From assembly GCF_013394165.1 (NCBI RefSeq), contig NZ_CP041331.1, positions 248,001 through 312,000 of the forward strand: a DNA stretch of 64,000 nt. Reading direction: 5' to 3'. Of this stretch, positions 38,942-49,086 are shown piece by piece (position 1 is the first letter of the stretch; each line of letters opens with the position of its first letter). The stretch comes from Pseudoalteromonas sp. Scap06. Lineage in GTDB: Bacteria > Pseudomonadota > Gammaproteobacteria > Enterobacterales > Alteromonadaceae. The notes beneath the pieces were generated by a model, which was not told where the DNA came from, did no database searches, and worked only from the letters and a program-made list of their open reading frames with translations. A program made the position numbers and the translations under genes.

Positions 38942-39145
38942 CTTAATATCATCCTAAGCAAATAAAAACGACTGCTATGCACTGCATACATCATTAATAT
39001 AATACATAAATAGAACTAAGTGACCTAATTTTTGTTATTTTAAGGATAATTAAATCATACGATTTATATTTGCTGGGTTTTGCAGTTAAGCTCAATAATA
39101 GTTAAGCTGCATGCACTTTATTTTTATTTAGCCTTGAGGTGTGTG

Positions 39146-41005
39146 TTGCTAAATAAGTACTTGTTATCGTCTTCTCTTTTTTTAATCGGATGTTTCATGC
39201 CAATAAAATCTTCTTTTGCCGATTCTGCGCTGTCACTTAAGCAGCAACTAGGGCAAAAGCTTATGCTCGATTTACGCTATTTTTGTCAGCAAGGCAGTAG
39301 CCAACGCTGCAGAACGCCATTAACTGAATTGCCCGATGAATTAGCAAAAGCAATTAGCCGTTATGATATTGGCGGGGTGATTTTATTTTCTGAAAACACC
39401 CAAAACATAGAACAAATTATTAACCTTAATCAGCAGCTACAACAAGCTGCATCTAAATCTAAGTCAGGCCTACCACTGTTTATTTCTATTGACCAAGAAG
39501 GCGGACGCGTAGCTCGTTTACCTCGCGATGTGGCCACCTCATTTACCGGTAATATGTCAATTGGCGCAACTTACCCTGAGCACGGTACGTATTTCGCAAC
39601 CCAAACGGCAAATATACTGGCCACTGAACTCTCAGTGCTTGGCATTAATGTAAATTATGCGCCAACGGTTGATGTAAATATGAACCCTGACAATCCAGTT
39701 ATTAATGTACGCTCTTTTAGTGAAAGCCCTGATGAAGTTGCGGCAATGGGTGCAGCACAAGTTATTGAGTTTGAAAAAAACGGTATAATTAGCGCTATAA
39801 AACACTTTCCAGGACATGGCGATACCAATGTAGATAGCCATACAGGCTTACCTAAAGTGATGCATTCAAAAGAAGTCATTTACGCTCAAGATTTAGCGCC
39901 GTTTAAACAGATTATTGAGCAGCATAGTCCTGGGATGATAATGACCGCGCATATTCAATACCCTGAGCTTGATAGCAGTACATTAACCAATGTAGACGGT
40001 AAGCAAATGATTAAACCCGCGACCATGTCGCGTAAAATCATGACCGATATCCTTCGCGATGAACTGAACTATCAAGGCGTAGTGGTAACCGATGCACTGG
40101 ATATGGCTGGTATTAGCCATTTTTTCAGCCCTACACAAGCAGTTGTAAACACTTTTGCAGCTGGAGTTGATATTGCGCTAATGCCAATAGAAATTAGAAC
40201 GCCTGAGGATATAAATAAACTCGATGCGCTCATTGACTCTTTAGTCAGTGCTGTTAAAACAGAGCAACTAGACGCAGACGAAATTGCCCATTCGACGCAG
40301 CGAATTACCTCACTTAAACATCAATTTAAATTAAACGCTTTACCTAACCCCATTAATGCATTGGCAAATGCCAAACACATTATTGGTAATAAAGCACATC
40401 GTGAATTAGAAGCATCTCTGGCATTAGCGGCAATTACCCAAATAAGAAATAACAATAATACCTTGCCGCTTAAACTTAGCGCTGATAAGCATATTCATAT
40501 TATTATGCCTGACACCCGCAAGTGCATGGCAATGCAACAAGCAATTAGTGCGTTAAGTTCACAACCACTCAGTTTTAGTTGCAGCAGCTTACAGGGCTTT
40601 GATCCAGGTGAAGCGCAGCGCAACATAAACCAAGCAAGTATTGTTATTGCTGGCAATGCAACGCCGAACCAAAGTGCAGTGGAAATTGGCGGTATGGATG
40701 ACTTAGCCGATAACCCAAACTTTGCCTTAAATAACGCAGAGCAACCTAAAGCGCTTGAGTCATTACTAAAAATGGCTAAACAACACACTCCCACGGTATT
40801 TATTAGTTTACGTGCACCGTATGACATTGCGCAATTTGCTCTCTATGCTGATGCAGTGCTTGCTTCCTATGCTTATAATATTGATGTGGATAAAAACGAG
40901 CTGGTGTCTGGGCCTGCCTTTACTGCACTGGCGAAAGTATTATTAGGCCAAGCTCCAGCCAAAGGCCAATTACCGGTAACAATTAAACAATCGAAGAGCC
41001 ATTAA
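39146..41005 (+). CDS. Exported GH3 beta-N-acetylhexosaminidase
   Basis: 619 aa from the TTG at 39146, placed because GAGG lies 6 nt upstream and the product begins with a compact signal sequence; an ATG at 39080 adds 22 residues. The signal holds LIGC, so it may be a lipoprotein, or be cut at SSFA-D. The GH3 domain has IDQEGGRVAR, the NagZ-type His/Asp loop KHFPGHGDTNVDSH and the nucleophile Asp in VVTDALDM. A second domain (about 400-615) is present, unlike short cytosolic NagZ. It removes terminal GlcNAc from chitin or peptidoglycan fragments. It is coupled to pxpA with one base between stop and ATG. Confidence 0.85.
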   Translation: MLNKYLLSSSLFLIGCFMPIKSSFADSALSLKQQLGQKLMLDLRYFCQQGSSQRCRTPLTELPDELAKAISRYDIGGVILFSENTQNIEQIINLNQQLQQAASKSKSGLPLFISIDQEGGRVARLPRDVATSFTGNMSIGATYPEHGTYFATQTANILATELSVLGINVNYAPTVDVNMNPDNPVINVRSFSESPDEVAAMGAAQVIEFEKNGIISAIKHFPGHGDTNVDSHTGLPKVMHSKEVIYAQDLAPFKQIIEQHSPGMIMTAHIQYPELDSSTLTNVDGKQMIKPATMSRKIMTDILRDELNYQGVVVTDALDMAGISHFFSPTQAVVNTFAAGVDIALMPIEIRTPEDINKLDALIDSLVSAVKTEQLDADEIAHSTQRITSLKHQFKLNALPNPINALANAKHIIGNKAHRELEASLALAAITQIRNNNNTLPLKLSADKHIHIIMPDTRKCMAMQQAISALSSQPLSFSCSSLQGFDPGEAQRNINQASIVIAGNATPNQSAVEIGGMDDLADNPNFALNNAEQPKALESLLKMAKQHTPTVFISLRAPYDIAQFALYADAVLASYAYNIDVDKNELVSGPAFTALAKVLLGQAPAKGQLPVTIKQSKSH

Positions 41006-41006
41006 T

Positions 41007-41741
41007 ATGAAACTTAATTGTGATTTAAGCGAGAGCTTTGGCGCATGGCAAATGGGCCTTGATAACGATGTTATGCCCCATATTGATATGGCAAATATTG
41101 CTTGTGGCTTTCATGCAGGTGATTCGAGTGTAATCGCGCATACCCTGAAGCTGGCTAAACAACATAATGTTATGATTGGCGCTCACCCAAGCTACCCCGA
41201 TAAACAAGGATTTGGTAGGCGTTCAATGAGCATGAGCGTGGCTGAGCTCACTCAATGTTTGCACTATCAAATAGCCGCCCTTGATGGCATGGCAAAAGTA
41301 CAAGGGTTAACCCTTAGCTATGTAAAACCCCATGGTGCGTTATATAACGACATGATGACAAACCAGCAACTACTCACCACTGTTATGGGTGCAGTTGCCA
41401 GTTACCCTGCAAACTTAAAGTTAATGATACTCGCCACAGCCGATGCCAAGCTACATCAAACAATGGCTCGCCACCTTGGGCTCACACTGATATTAGAAGC
41501 GTTCGCAGACAGGCAGTACACTGACCAAGGGCACTTAGTATCACGAAATATAGCCGGCAGTGTGCATAACAAAGACGCATTATTAGCTCAGGTTAAGCAG
41601 CTTTTAGCCAGTAACAGTGTGACTACTCAATCTGGAAAATCGTTGAAACTGGTTGCTGACAGCATTTGTGTGCATGGCGATAATCCCCAAGGCATTGCAA
41701 TTATTGAAGAGATAAAAGCGCTTTGTTCAACCAATAACTAA
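41007..41741 (+). CDS. pxpA: 5-oxoprolinase subunit A (LamB/YcsF family)
   Basis: 244 aa, full length. Family motifs: NCDLSESFGAW at the N-terminus, MANIACGFHAGD, IGAHPSYPDKQGFGRR, YVKPHGALYNDM and SICVHGDNP. With PxpB and PxpC it hydrolyses 5-oxoproline (pyroglutamate) with ATP. No pxpB or pxpC lies nearby, and it follows the GH3 gene by one base, so it works either with distant partners or in another reaction. Cytosolic. Confidence 0.88.
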   Translation: MKLNCDLSESFGAWQMGLDNDVMPHIDMANIACGFHAGDSSVIAHTLKLAKQHNVMIGAHPSYPDKQGFGRRSMSMSVAELTQCLHYQIAALDGMAKVQGLTLSYVKPHGALYNDMMTNQQLLTTVMGAVASYPANLKLMILATADAKLHQTMARHLGLTLILEAFADRQYTDQGHLVSRNIAGSVHNKDALLAQVKQLLASNSVTTQSGKSLKLVADSICVHGDNPQGIAIIEEIKALCSTNN

Positions 41742-41757
41742 AGCCGTACACAGATTA

Positions 41758-41780
41758 AGCTGTAAACCCCCTTTACAGCT
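41758..41780. repeat. TGTAAACCCCCTTTACA semi-palindrome, copy 1
   Basis: The 17-mer at 41761-41777 is extended by AGC and GCT to a 9-bp stem around C5. It follows the pxpA stop by about 17 nt and is followed by a short T-rich run, so it may terminate here. The same 17-mer occurs at 44005, 54248, 55590 and 63740. Confidence 0.8.
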
Positions 41781-41902
41781 TTTGCTTTCTTTTACCACCT
41801 GCATTCATTGGTAGTTTTAAATGCGAGCTTCGTCGCATCTGACTATAAATTATCCCTCCACTACCCTATAAATAGATTAGTGATTTAAAACAGGGATAAA
41901 CA

Positions 41903-43921
41903 ATGAAAACGCTTTTAGCTATGAGCCTTATACTAGGTAGCAGCCACTTGGCCGTTGCCAATACCGATACATTGCAACTTCAAGATATATTCAACTTAGA
42001 ATATGCCAACCAAATAGATATTACTGACGACGGTAAAACAGTATATTTCGTTCGTAACCGCATGGATATTAAAACCGATCGCAAAGTCGGTAATATTTGG
42101 TCTGTTGATTACAACACTGAACAACTACAGCCCTTAACATCAGGTGTATTTATGGACTACTCGCCTGTGTTGTCACCCGATGGACAGCGCCTTGCGTTTA
42201 TCTCTAACAGAGATGGCAGTAATCAAATATACATGAAGTGGCTTAAAACGGGTGCTGTGGCAAAAATTAGTAATCTTACTAATGCACCTCGCTCAATCAC
42301 CTGGTCACCTAATTCTAAACAACTGGTGTTTAGTATGTTTGTTCCTGAAATAAGCTCACCACCTGTCAGTTTACCAGGTAAACCTAAAGGCGCTAGCTGG
42401 GCAGACCCTGCTAAATTTATTGACGATGTTTACTACCGTGCAGATGGCAGAGGCTATAGTCAAAAAGGATTTAATCAGCTATTTACTCTTAATGCGAATG
42501 GCGGCAATGCACAACAACTCACTAACGATAACTTTGATTATAATGGCGGTGTAAGCTTTAGTAAAAACGGCGAATTACTTTATTTCTCAGCCAATAGACA
42601 CGCTGAAAATGCACTCAAGCCAACCAATAGTGAAGTGTACCAGCTTAATTTAAACACGTTAGAGATCATCGCACTGACCGACCGTAATGGACCAGATCAA
42701 CAACCTCAGGTCTCACCTAACGGTCAGTACCTTGCTTATACTGGCTACGATGACAAGCGCACTAACTATGAAAATACTCAGCTTTATATTCGTGATTTAA
42801 AAACCGGTGATACCCAAAGTCTGACTAGCGATTTCGATCGCAGCGTTGGCCAAATACAATGGAGCGCAAATTCAAAAGGCCTCTATTTTAGCTATGCCGA
42901 TGAAGGCCAAACCGCACTCGCTTATCAACCTCGAAGTGGTAAACGTAAGGTGATTACCGAACAAATAGGTAGCGTAGCGTTTGGCCGCCCTTATTCTGGT
43001 GGTGATTTTGATATTAGTGAAAATGGTGACATTGCGTTTACACTGGCTGATACCCAGCGCCCTGCTGATGTAGCTACAATAAAGAGAGGTACAGTAAAGC
43101 GTTTAACCGATTTAAACTCAGATGCACTACAAACTAAACAGCTCGCCAAGGTTGAAGAGTTATGGTTAAAATCAAGCCATGATGAGTTGCCAATACAAGG
43201 CTGGGTTGCTTACCCGCCGGGTTTTGATAAATCAAAAAAATACCCACTGGTGCTTGAAATTCACGGTGGCCCTGTTGCTAACTATGGCCCTCACTTTAGT
43301 GCCGAAGTACAACTATTTGCCGCTAAAGGAAATGTCGTTTTATACATGAACCCGCGAGGCAGTGACTCGTACGGTAAAGAGTTTGCACAAACCATTCACC
43401 ATAATTATCCAAGCAATGATTACGATGATTTAATGACAGGTGTTGACGCGCTAATTGATAAAGGTTTTATTGATGAGTCTAAGCTGTTCGTTACCGGTGG
43501 CTCCGGCGGTGGTGTATTAACCGCATGGATTGTAGGCCATACAGATCGCTTTGCTGCAGCTGTTGTTGCTAAGCCTGTGATTAATTGGATCAGCTTTGTA
43601 CTAACTGCCGACTTCTATCCATTTTTTGCCGATTATTGGTTTCCGGGCAAACCTTGGGACCATATTGAGCATTACATGAAGCGCTCACCAATCAGTTATG
43701 TTGGCAATGTTAAAACCCCAACCATGTTACTGACTGGTGAAGCAGACTACCGTACGCCAATTTCAGAAACAGAGCAGTTTTATCAAGCCTTAAAATTACA
43801 AGGGGTTGATACCGCGATGGTCCGCATTCCAAACGCTTCACATGGTATAACTGCCCGTCCATCAAATTTAATGACCAAAGTGGCTTACATTCAATGGTGG
43901 TTTGATAAGCATTCGAAGTAA
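41903..43921 (+). CDS. Exported S9-family prolyl oligopeptidase-like serine peptidase
   Basis: 672 aa with a signal peptide (1-19, ending AVAN). Residues about 30-390 form a WD-like beta-propeller with repeated SPDGQRLAF, SPNSKQLVF and SPNGQYLAY strands. The alpha/beta-hydrolase domain follows: LEIHGGP oxyanion region, catalytic Ser534 in GGSGGG, Asp in GEADYRTP and His in NASHGI. It cleaves small peptides, probably dipeptidyl or acylaminoacyl type, in the periplasm. It is monocistronic, with no partner gene. Confidence 0.9.
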   Translation: MKTLLAMSLILGSSHLAVANTDTLQLQDIFNLEYANQIDITDDGKTVYFVRNRMDIKTDRKVGNIWSVDYNTEQLQPLTSGVFMDYSPVLSPDGQRLAFISNRDGSNQIYMKWLKTGAVAKISNLTNAPRSITWSPNSKQLVFSMFVPEISSPPVSLPGKPKGASWADPAKFIDDVYYRADGRGYSQKGFNQLFTLNANGGNAQQLTNDNFDYNGGVSFSKNGELLYFSANRHAENALKPTNSEVYQLNLNTLEIIALTDRNGPDQQPQVSPNGQYLAYTGYDDKRTNYENTQLYIRDLKTGDTQSLTSDFDRSVGQIQWSANSKGLYFSYADEGQTALAYQPRSGKRKVITEQIGSVAFGRPYSGGDFDISENGDIAFTLADTQRPADVATIKRGTVKRLTDLNSDALQTKQLAKVEELWLKSSHDELPIQGWVAYPPGFDKSKKYPLVLEIHGGPVANYGPHFSAEVQLFAAKGNVVLYMNPRGSDSYGKEFAQTIHHNYPSNDYDDLMTGVDALIDKGFIDESKLFVTGGSGGGVLTAWIVGHTDRFAAAVVAKPVINWISFVLTADFYPFFADYWFPGKPWDHIEHYMKRSPISYVGNVKTPTMLLTGEADYRTPISETEQFYQALKLQGVDTAMVRIPNASHGITARPSNLMTKVAYIQWWFDKHSK

Positions 43922-43940
43922 AACGTAGAGTTATGAGTGA

Positions 43941-43993
43941 CGAGCTATATAAGCTCGTTGCTCGAAGCTCACAGCTCACAGCTCACAGCTCAC
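43941..43993 (-). repeat. Heptamer array (AGCTCAC/AGCTCGT)
   Basis: One CGAGCTA unit (43941-43947), then exactly periodic 7-mers AGCTCGT, TGCTCGA and four AGCTCAC from 43952 to 43993. Member of the same 7-bp family as 15971, 16624, 22434 and 22961. It lies 20 nt past the S9 peptidase stop. Confidence 0.8.
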
Positions 43994-44004
43994 AGCCTCA
44001 CAAG

Positions 44005-44021
44005 TGTAAACCCCCTTTACA
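44005..44021. repeat. TGTAAACCCCCTTTACA semi-palindrome, copy 2
   Basis: Exact 17-mer, 84 nt past the S9 peptidase stop and directly after the heptamer array. Confidence 0.85.
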
Positions 44022-44080
44022 GCAATAATGTGAGTAATCCCTTACATACTTAAGCTAAATATCGGACTTAGCTTCAAATT

Positions 44081-44216
44081 GAGTTGGTAAAAATTCGGTT
44101 TATACTAACTCAGCTCCTCTGAGTTAGTAAAAATTCGGTTTGAGTCACTGTTTATAAGCCCTCAGTTAGTAAAAAAATGTTTTATAAGCAGCAACAGTTA
44201 GTAAAAAATCGGTTTA
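44081..44216 (+). repeat. Four direct copies of an AGTTAGTAAAAA motif
   Basis: Copies at 44082, 44122, 44163 and 44196 share AGTTAGTAAAAATTCGGTTT with few changes; copy 3 reads ATGTTTT in the middle. Starts are 40, 41 and 33 nt apart. The sequence between them is unrelated, apart from short TCAG ends. No gene is seen. Confidence 0.7.
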
Positions 44217-44330
44217 TTACCTTTCAAACCCCGGTTAAAAATCTTTAAATTAAGCGTTTAAGTGACCAAATTAAGGATTAGAAAGGCAAATCGACCCTTT
44301 ATAATGAAGATAATGGCTGTTTTAACCTGG

Positions 44331-44382
44331 TTAGTTAAAACCTGATCTGCTTTTTGAACTAGCTAGTTAAATCGTGATCTGC
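44331..44382 (+). repeat. Two direct copies of a TAGTTAAA-CTGATCTGC motif
   Basis: TTAGTTAAAACCTGATCTGC (44331) and CTAGTTAAATCGTGATCTGC (44363), with further copies at 44707-44723 (split from its 5' base pair by the MITE) and 44861-44878. An inverted hybrid of this and the preceding motif (AGTTAGTAAAAACCTGATC on the minus strand) lies at 63948-63970, showing that they form one family. Confidence 0.65.
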
Positions 44383-44395
44383 TTTTAGTAGCTTA

Positions 44396-44706
44396 GGGTC
44401 TGTTGACCTTTGCGGATTAAAATTCGTTCAAACTAGGGGCGGTTTAATCGCGGCGCGAGGTTTGTAACCTAGTGGGCTAAGTAAAAACCGAGCAAAGCTT
44501 CCGCGTCCTGCTCACGCCCCTTACCTACATCCATGTAGGCAACAAAGAGTAAATCGCCCCTAGGCAGAACCCTTTGGGCAACGCCTGTTTGGCATTGATG
44601 CTGCGTTATCGCCTATTTATGGGGAATAACCACACCACATAGGCTCTGCCTTGCCTAACTACCAAACAGACTGCTGCAAATTTAACCTTGAAAGGTCAAC
44701 AGACCC
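44396..44706 (+). mobile_element. 311-bp MITE, copy 1 (TA target site)
   Basis: Terminal inverted repeats GGGTCTGTTGACCTTT and AAAGGTCAACAGACCC are flanked by TA on both sides (44394-44395 and 44707-44708). It has no ORF and matches 49979-50289 along its whole length at about 90% identity by eye. TA duplication is typical of IS630/Tc1-mariner-like movers acting in trans. Removing it restores a TTAGTTAAACTCTGATCT motif, so it inserted into a copy of the repeat family described at 44331. Confidence 0.85.
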
Positions 44707-44903
44707 TAGTTAAACTCTGATCTATATGTGGTAAAAAGCGGGTAATTTATTGTGCTTACCCGTGTTAAAGCGAAATCAACATAAAGCCCTCACAGCCGAG
44801 CATAAACATCCTTTAAATTTATTTACACTTTTAACCTGCATTGCATCCCTGAATGACTAGCTAGTAAAATACTGATCTATTAAATTTTGCTTTTATGCAG
44901 GCA

Positions 44904-44927
44904 TAAAAAAAGGGCCTTGCGGCCCTT
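44904..44927 (-). terminator. Rho-independent terminator after aceA
   Basis: Stem AAGGGCC/GGCCCTT with loop TTGC. On the minus strand it is followed by a T run. About 20 nt past the aceA stop. The interval 44724-44903 upstream of it shows one repeat copy (44861) and nothing else I can name. Confidence 0.85.
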
Positions 44928-44948
44928 AAGTAACAATATCTAGTAGAA

Positions 44949-46550
44949 TTAGAATTGGTTCATGGTGTTAGCTTCACCACCGGCTTTAAGTGCATTCTCA
45001 CCAGAGAAGTACTCTTTGTGCGTATCGCCAATGTTAGAGCCTGCAAGGTCTTGGTGCTTAACTGACGCTTGCTCACGACGGATTTCTTGACGTTGTACGT
45101 CACGTACATAAGCCAGCATACCTAAGTCACCGAAGTAACCTTCAGATAGAATATCTGTGCTTAGTGCCGCTGTATGGTACGTTGGCAATGTGATTAGATG
45201 ATGGAAAATACCTGCTTCACGTGCGCCATCGCGTTGGAAGTTTTGTACTAATAAGTCAGCGGCTGCTGCAAGCTCTGTTGCATCCATTTCTGGAGCCATA
45301 AGCGCTTTGTTGTCATCAATACTTGGGTAAGCGCTAAGGTCACGACCTGCTTCTTGCCACTCTTGGTATACTTGCTCACGGAACTTAAGCGTCCAGTTGA
45401 ACGACGGTGAGTTGTTGTATACTAATTTAGCATCTGGAACTTGTTCTTTAACGCGATTTACCAGCTCTGCAATTTGTTTTACGTGTGGTTTTTCTGTTTC
45501 AATCCACAGTAAATCAGCGCCTGACTGTAAGCTAGTTACACAATCTAGTACTACGCGGTCTTTCTCAGTGCCTTCGCGGAACTGGTATAAACCGTTATCT
45601 AGGCGTGTAGGCTTACAAAGTTGGCCATTAAGCTTCATTGCCGTTTCGCCTTCATTTAAATCTTCAACGCTGTTTACCGGTGTTGTTTCTAAAAATGCAT
45701 TGTATTGGCTTGCCAAGTCACCTGGTTTTTGTGAAACCGGTACTTTTTGCGTTAGGCTTGCTCCTAGAGAATCGGTACGCGCAACGATAATACCGTTATC
45801 AATACCTAGCTCTAAGAACGCGTAACGTACTGCGTTAATTTTAGCTAAAAAGTCTTCATGAGGAACGGTAACTTTACCAGCTTGGTGACCACATTGCTTG
45901 GCATCTGATACTTGGTTTTCGATTTGGATAGCACAAGCACCGGCTTCAATCATCTTTTTAGCAAGTAGGTAAGTCGCTTCTTCGTTACCAAAACCTGCGT
46001 CAATATCAGCAATGATTGGCACAACATGCGTTTCAAAGTTATCAATTTTATTAAGCACTGCTTGAACGTCGCCGCCGTTTGCTTTTGCATCGTCTAGCTC
46101 GTTAAATAAATGGTCAAGTTCACGTGCATCAGCTTGCTTTAAAAAGGTGTAGATTTCTTCGATAAGTGCAGGTACTGATGTTTTCTCGTGCATACTTTGG
46201 TCTGGAAGTGGGCCAAACTCAGAGCGAAGCGCTGCAACCATCCAACCACTTAGGTATACGTAACTGCGTTTAGTTGTTTTTTGGTGACGCTTAATAGCCA
46301 TCATCATTTGTTGCGCAGTAAAACCATGCCAACAACCTAAAGACTGTGTGTACTGGCTTGTGTCTTTGTCGTATGCAGCCATGTCTTCACGCATAATGTC
46401 AGCAGTAAATTGTGCAATATCAACACCAGAGCGAAAACGATTTTGTAAACGCATGCGAGTTGCGTATTCAGGATTAATAGTTTTCCATGCACTGCCTTGT
46501 GATTGGCATAGTGTTGCTAGTGTATCTGTTTCGCCTTGATATGTTGTCAT
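44949..46550 (-). CDS. aceA: Isocitrate lyase
   Basis: 533 aa, the long bacterial subtype (enteric AceA is about 434 aa). It splits isocitrate to glyoxylate and succinate in the glyoxylate shunt for growth on acetate and fatty acids. Active-site loop KQCGH at about residue 217 (the enteric form reads KKCGH), metal-site stretch PIIADIDAGFGNEEATYLLAKKM read from its separate parts, and NNSPSFNW for glyoxylate binding. It diverges from malate synthase G, so both shunt enzymes share a 238-bp control region. It ends in a terminator. Confidence 0.96.
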   Translation of the reverse strand: MTTYQGETDTLATLCQSQGSAWKTINPEYATRMRLQNRFRSGVDIAQFTADIMREDMAAYDKDTSQYTQSLGCWHGFTAQQMMMAIKRHQKTTKRSYVYLSGWMVAALRSEFGPLPDQSMHEKTSVPALIEEIYTFLKQADARELDHLFNELDDAKANGGDVQAVLNKIDNFETHVVPIIADIDAGFGNEEATYLLAKKMIEAGACAIQIENQVSDAKQCGHQAGKVTVPHEDFLAKINAVRYAFLELGIDNGIIVARTDSLGASLTQKVPVSQKPGDLASQYNAFLETTPVNSVEDLNEGETAMKLNGQLCKPTRLDNGLYQFREGTEKDRVVLDCVTSLQSGADLLWIETEKPHVKQIAELVNRVKEQVPDAKLVYNNSPSFNWTLKFREQVYQEWQEAGRDLSAYPSIDDNKALMAPEMDATELAAAADLLVQNFQRDGAREAGIFHHLITLPTYHTAALSTDILSEGYFGDLGMLAYVRDVQRQEIRREQASVKHQDLAGSNIGDTHKEYFSGENALKAGGEANTMNQF

Positions 46551-46788
46551 AATAAAGTCCTTCGAACGGGTATTAATATTTATTGTTGAGAGAGTGACTA
46601 CATTGCGTTAGCTCTGTAGCGCTTAATTAAACATTAGGCTTATTTTTTAGATTTAGTAAATTTATAGTTGTTATTACGGCTATACATATAGTGAATGGCC
46701 AAAAAGCACTCAAAGCGACTTTTTTGCGATATGGTAAGTGTACGCACATAAAAAGTGCACTCTGTCGGACCGTTTAAGGATTTTAATT
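46551..46788. promoter_or_regulatory. Divergent aceA/glcB control region
   Basis: 238 bp between the two start codons, rich in A+T. It must carry both promoters. The glcB ribosome-binding site AAGGA is at 46776-46780. I could not assign a regulator site (an IclR-, FadR- or RamB-like control would be expected from other bacteria). Confidence 0.45.
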
Positions 46789-48981
46789 ATGAGCCACACT
46801 CTCACCCACTCTGGACTCAGCGTTGATAAGCAACTAGCTGAATTTGTTAAAATACAACTATTACCTGGTACCCATCTAGACGAACACCAGTTTTGGAAAA
46901 GCTTTGCTCATATAGTGCAAACACTTACTCCGCTGAACAAGTCGCTACTTGCTAAACGTGAACAATTACAAAAGCAGATTGATGACTACCATGTTGCTAA
47001 TAAAAACGGTGATCAAGCCCAGTACCAAGTGTTTTTAAAAGACATTGGTTATTTAGTTGATGAACCTGAAAACTTTAATATTGAAACTCAGAATGTAGAG
47101 CCAGAAATAGCATTGACTGCAGGGCCACAGTTAGTGGTACCGGTTAGTAATGCCCGTTTTGCTTTAAATGCTGCTAATGCACGTTGGGGTTCACTTTACG
47201 ATGCACTATACGGCACAGACGTACTCAGTGAAGAAGATGGTGCAGAGAAAGGGACTCAATACAACCCAGTGCGCGGCTTTAAAGTAATGGCTTACGCCAG
47301 ACAGTTTTTAGATAAAGCGCTACCGCTTGAAAATGGCTCGCACATCGAAAGCACTAACTATTCAATTGTGGATGGCGCACTTGCTATTACATTACGCGAC
47401 AGCTCACACACTACACTTAAAAACCCTGAACAACTCGTTGGCTATCAAGGTGAGGCACAAAATCCAAGTGTTATTTTACTTAAAAACAATGGATTACATG
47501 TTGAGCTGCAAATAGATCATCACCACCCTATTGGCCAAGCTGATAAAGCAGGGCTAAAAGATGTGGTACTTGAAGCGGCGCTGACCACCATTATGGACTG
47601 TGAAGACTCAGTTGCCGCAGTTGATGCCGAAGATAAAGTGCAAGTGTACAAAAACTGGTTGGGCCTAATGCAGAGCAACTTGGTTGAAACGTTTAGAAAA
47701 GGCGACAAAATGGTCGACCGTACGTTACAAGCCGATCGCCAATATACAGGCCTTGATGGCCAAAAACTGACCCTAAAAGGGCGCAGTATGATGTTTGTGC
47801 GTAACGTTGGGCATTTAATGACAAACCCTGCTATTACCGATGTAAGTGGTAATGATGTGTTTGAAGGCATCATGGATGCCATGTTCACCGCAACAGCCGC
47901 ACTGCACGATTTAAACACTAAAAATGCCATTCAAAACTCAACCGCGCAAAGTATTAATATTGTAAAGCCAAAAATGCATGGCCCTGATGAAGTAGCATTT
48001 GCTAACACTTTATTTGGCATGGTTGAAGAGGCGCTGAGCTTGCCTAAAAACACCCTGAAAATGGGTATTATGGACGAGGAGCGTCGTACATCTGCTAACT
48101 TAAAAGCCTGTATTCATGCTGCTAAAGAGCGTGTTGTATTTATTAACACCGGCTTTTTAGACCGCACCGGTGATGAAATACACACCTCTATGCAAGCGGG
48201 TGTGGTACTGCCTAAAGCGGCTATTAAAGCACAGCCTTGGATCAGCGCTTATGAAGATCGTAACGTTGATATTGGCCTAGCTTGTGGCTTAAGCCATAAA
48301 GCGCAAATTGGTAAAGGTATGTGGGCAATGCCCGATAAAATGGCGATGATGATGGAGCAAAAAATAGCGCATCCTCAATCAGGTGCTAATACGGCTTGGG
48401 TGCCCTCCCCTACCGCCGCCACATTACACGCAATGCATTACCATGATGTGGATGTATTTAGCCTGCAGCAAAGCATTGCCACGCGCCAAATAGCAAGCCT
48501 AGAAAGCTTATTAACACCCCCGCTAATGGCAAACCCAGAAACGCTGTCAAAAGAAGATATTCAAAGTGAGCTTGAAAATAACGCGCAAGGTATTTTAGGT
48601 TACGTTGTACGTTGGATTGACCAAGGAATAGGCTGTTCTAAAGTGCCTGACATTAACCATATTGGCTTAATGGAAGATAGAGCGACCTTACGTATTTCAA
48701 GCCAGCATATCGCCAACTGGCTGCATCATGGCGTGTGCAGTAAAGAGCAAGTACAAAAAGTGATGGCAAAAATGGCTAAGGTTGTTGATGGCCAAAATGA
48801 ACATGACAGCCTTTACACCCCCATGGCTACTAATGAGCAAACATTAGCTAACAGCATTGCCTACCAAGCGGCTTCGGCACTAGTATTTGAAGGTGTTAGC
48901 CAACCTAGCGGTTACACTGAGCCACTACTGCATAGCTACCGCTTAAAATATAAAGCACAGCACCATAACCAAGCTGAATAG
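46789..48981 (+). CDS. glcB: Malate synthase G
   Basis: 730 aa from the ATG at 46789, which follows AAGGA and yields [13 protein letters not shown] in register with known GlcB; an in-frame ATG at 46738 is unlikely. It condenses glyoxylate with acetyl-CoA to malate. Family motifs: [31 protein letters not shown] in separate blocks, [31 protein letters not shown] with catalytic residues, and [15 protein letters not shown]. It is the single-chain G form, not the shorter AceB. It diverges from aceA, a genus-typical pairing as I recall it. Confidence 0.96.
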   Translation: MSHTLTHSGLSVDKQLAEFVKIQLLPGTHLDEHQFWKSFAHIVQTLTPLNKSLLAKREQLQKQIDDYHVANKNGDQAQYQVFLKDIGYLVDEPENFNIETQNVEPEIALTAGPQLVVPVSNARFALNAANARWGSLYDALYGTDVLSEEDGAEKGTQYNPVRGFKVMAYARQFLDKALPLENGSHIESTNYSIVDGALAITLRDSSHTTLKNPEQLVGYQGEAQNPSVILLKNNGLHVELQIDHHHPIGQADKAGLKDVVLEAALTTIMDCEDSVAAVDAEDKVQVYKNWLGLMQSNLVETFRKGDKMVDRTLQADRQYTGLDGQKLTLKGRSMMFVRNVGHLMTNPAITDVSGNDVFEGIMDAMFTATAALHDLNTKNAIQNSTAQSINIVKPKMHGPDEVAFANTLFGMVEEALSLPKNTLKMGIMDEERRTSANLKACIHAAKERVVFINTGFLDRTGDEIHTSMQAGVVLPKAAIKAQPWISAYEDRNVDIGLACGLSHKAQIGKGMWAMPDKMAMMMEQKIAHPQSGANTAWVPSPTAATLHAMHYHDVDVFSLQQSIATRQIASLESLLTPPLMANPETLSKEDIQSELENNAQGILGYVVRWIDQGIGCSKVPDINHIGLMEDRATLRISSQHIANWLHHGVCSKEQVQKVMAKMAKVVDGQNEHDSLYTPMATNEQTLANSIAYQAASALVFEGVSQPSGYTEPLLHSYRLKYKAQHHNQAE

Positions 48982-49000
48982 CTGACATTTATTTAACACT

Positions 49001-49036
49001 AAAAAGCGCGTTTTGCCTACACAAAACGCGCTTTTT
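49001..49036 (+). terminator. Bidirectional terminator between glcB and yeeN
   Basis: A 15-bp perfect stem, AAAAAGCGCGTTTTG with CAAAACGCGCTTTTT, loop CCTACA. Serves both convergent genes. Confidence 0.9.
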
Positions 49037-49086
49037 GTTTTATTAAGCGGCAAAATAGCTAAAATTCGCCTAGTTAAAACTACGAA

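Noticed and set aside
44081..44216. Possible CRISPR array
   Set aside because: Repeats are degenerate, spacing is irregular (33-41 nt), there are only four, and no cas gene is present.
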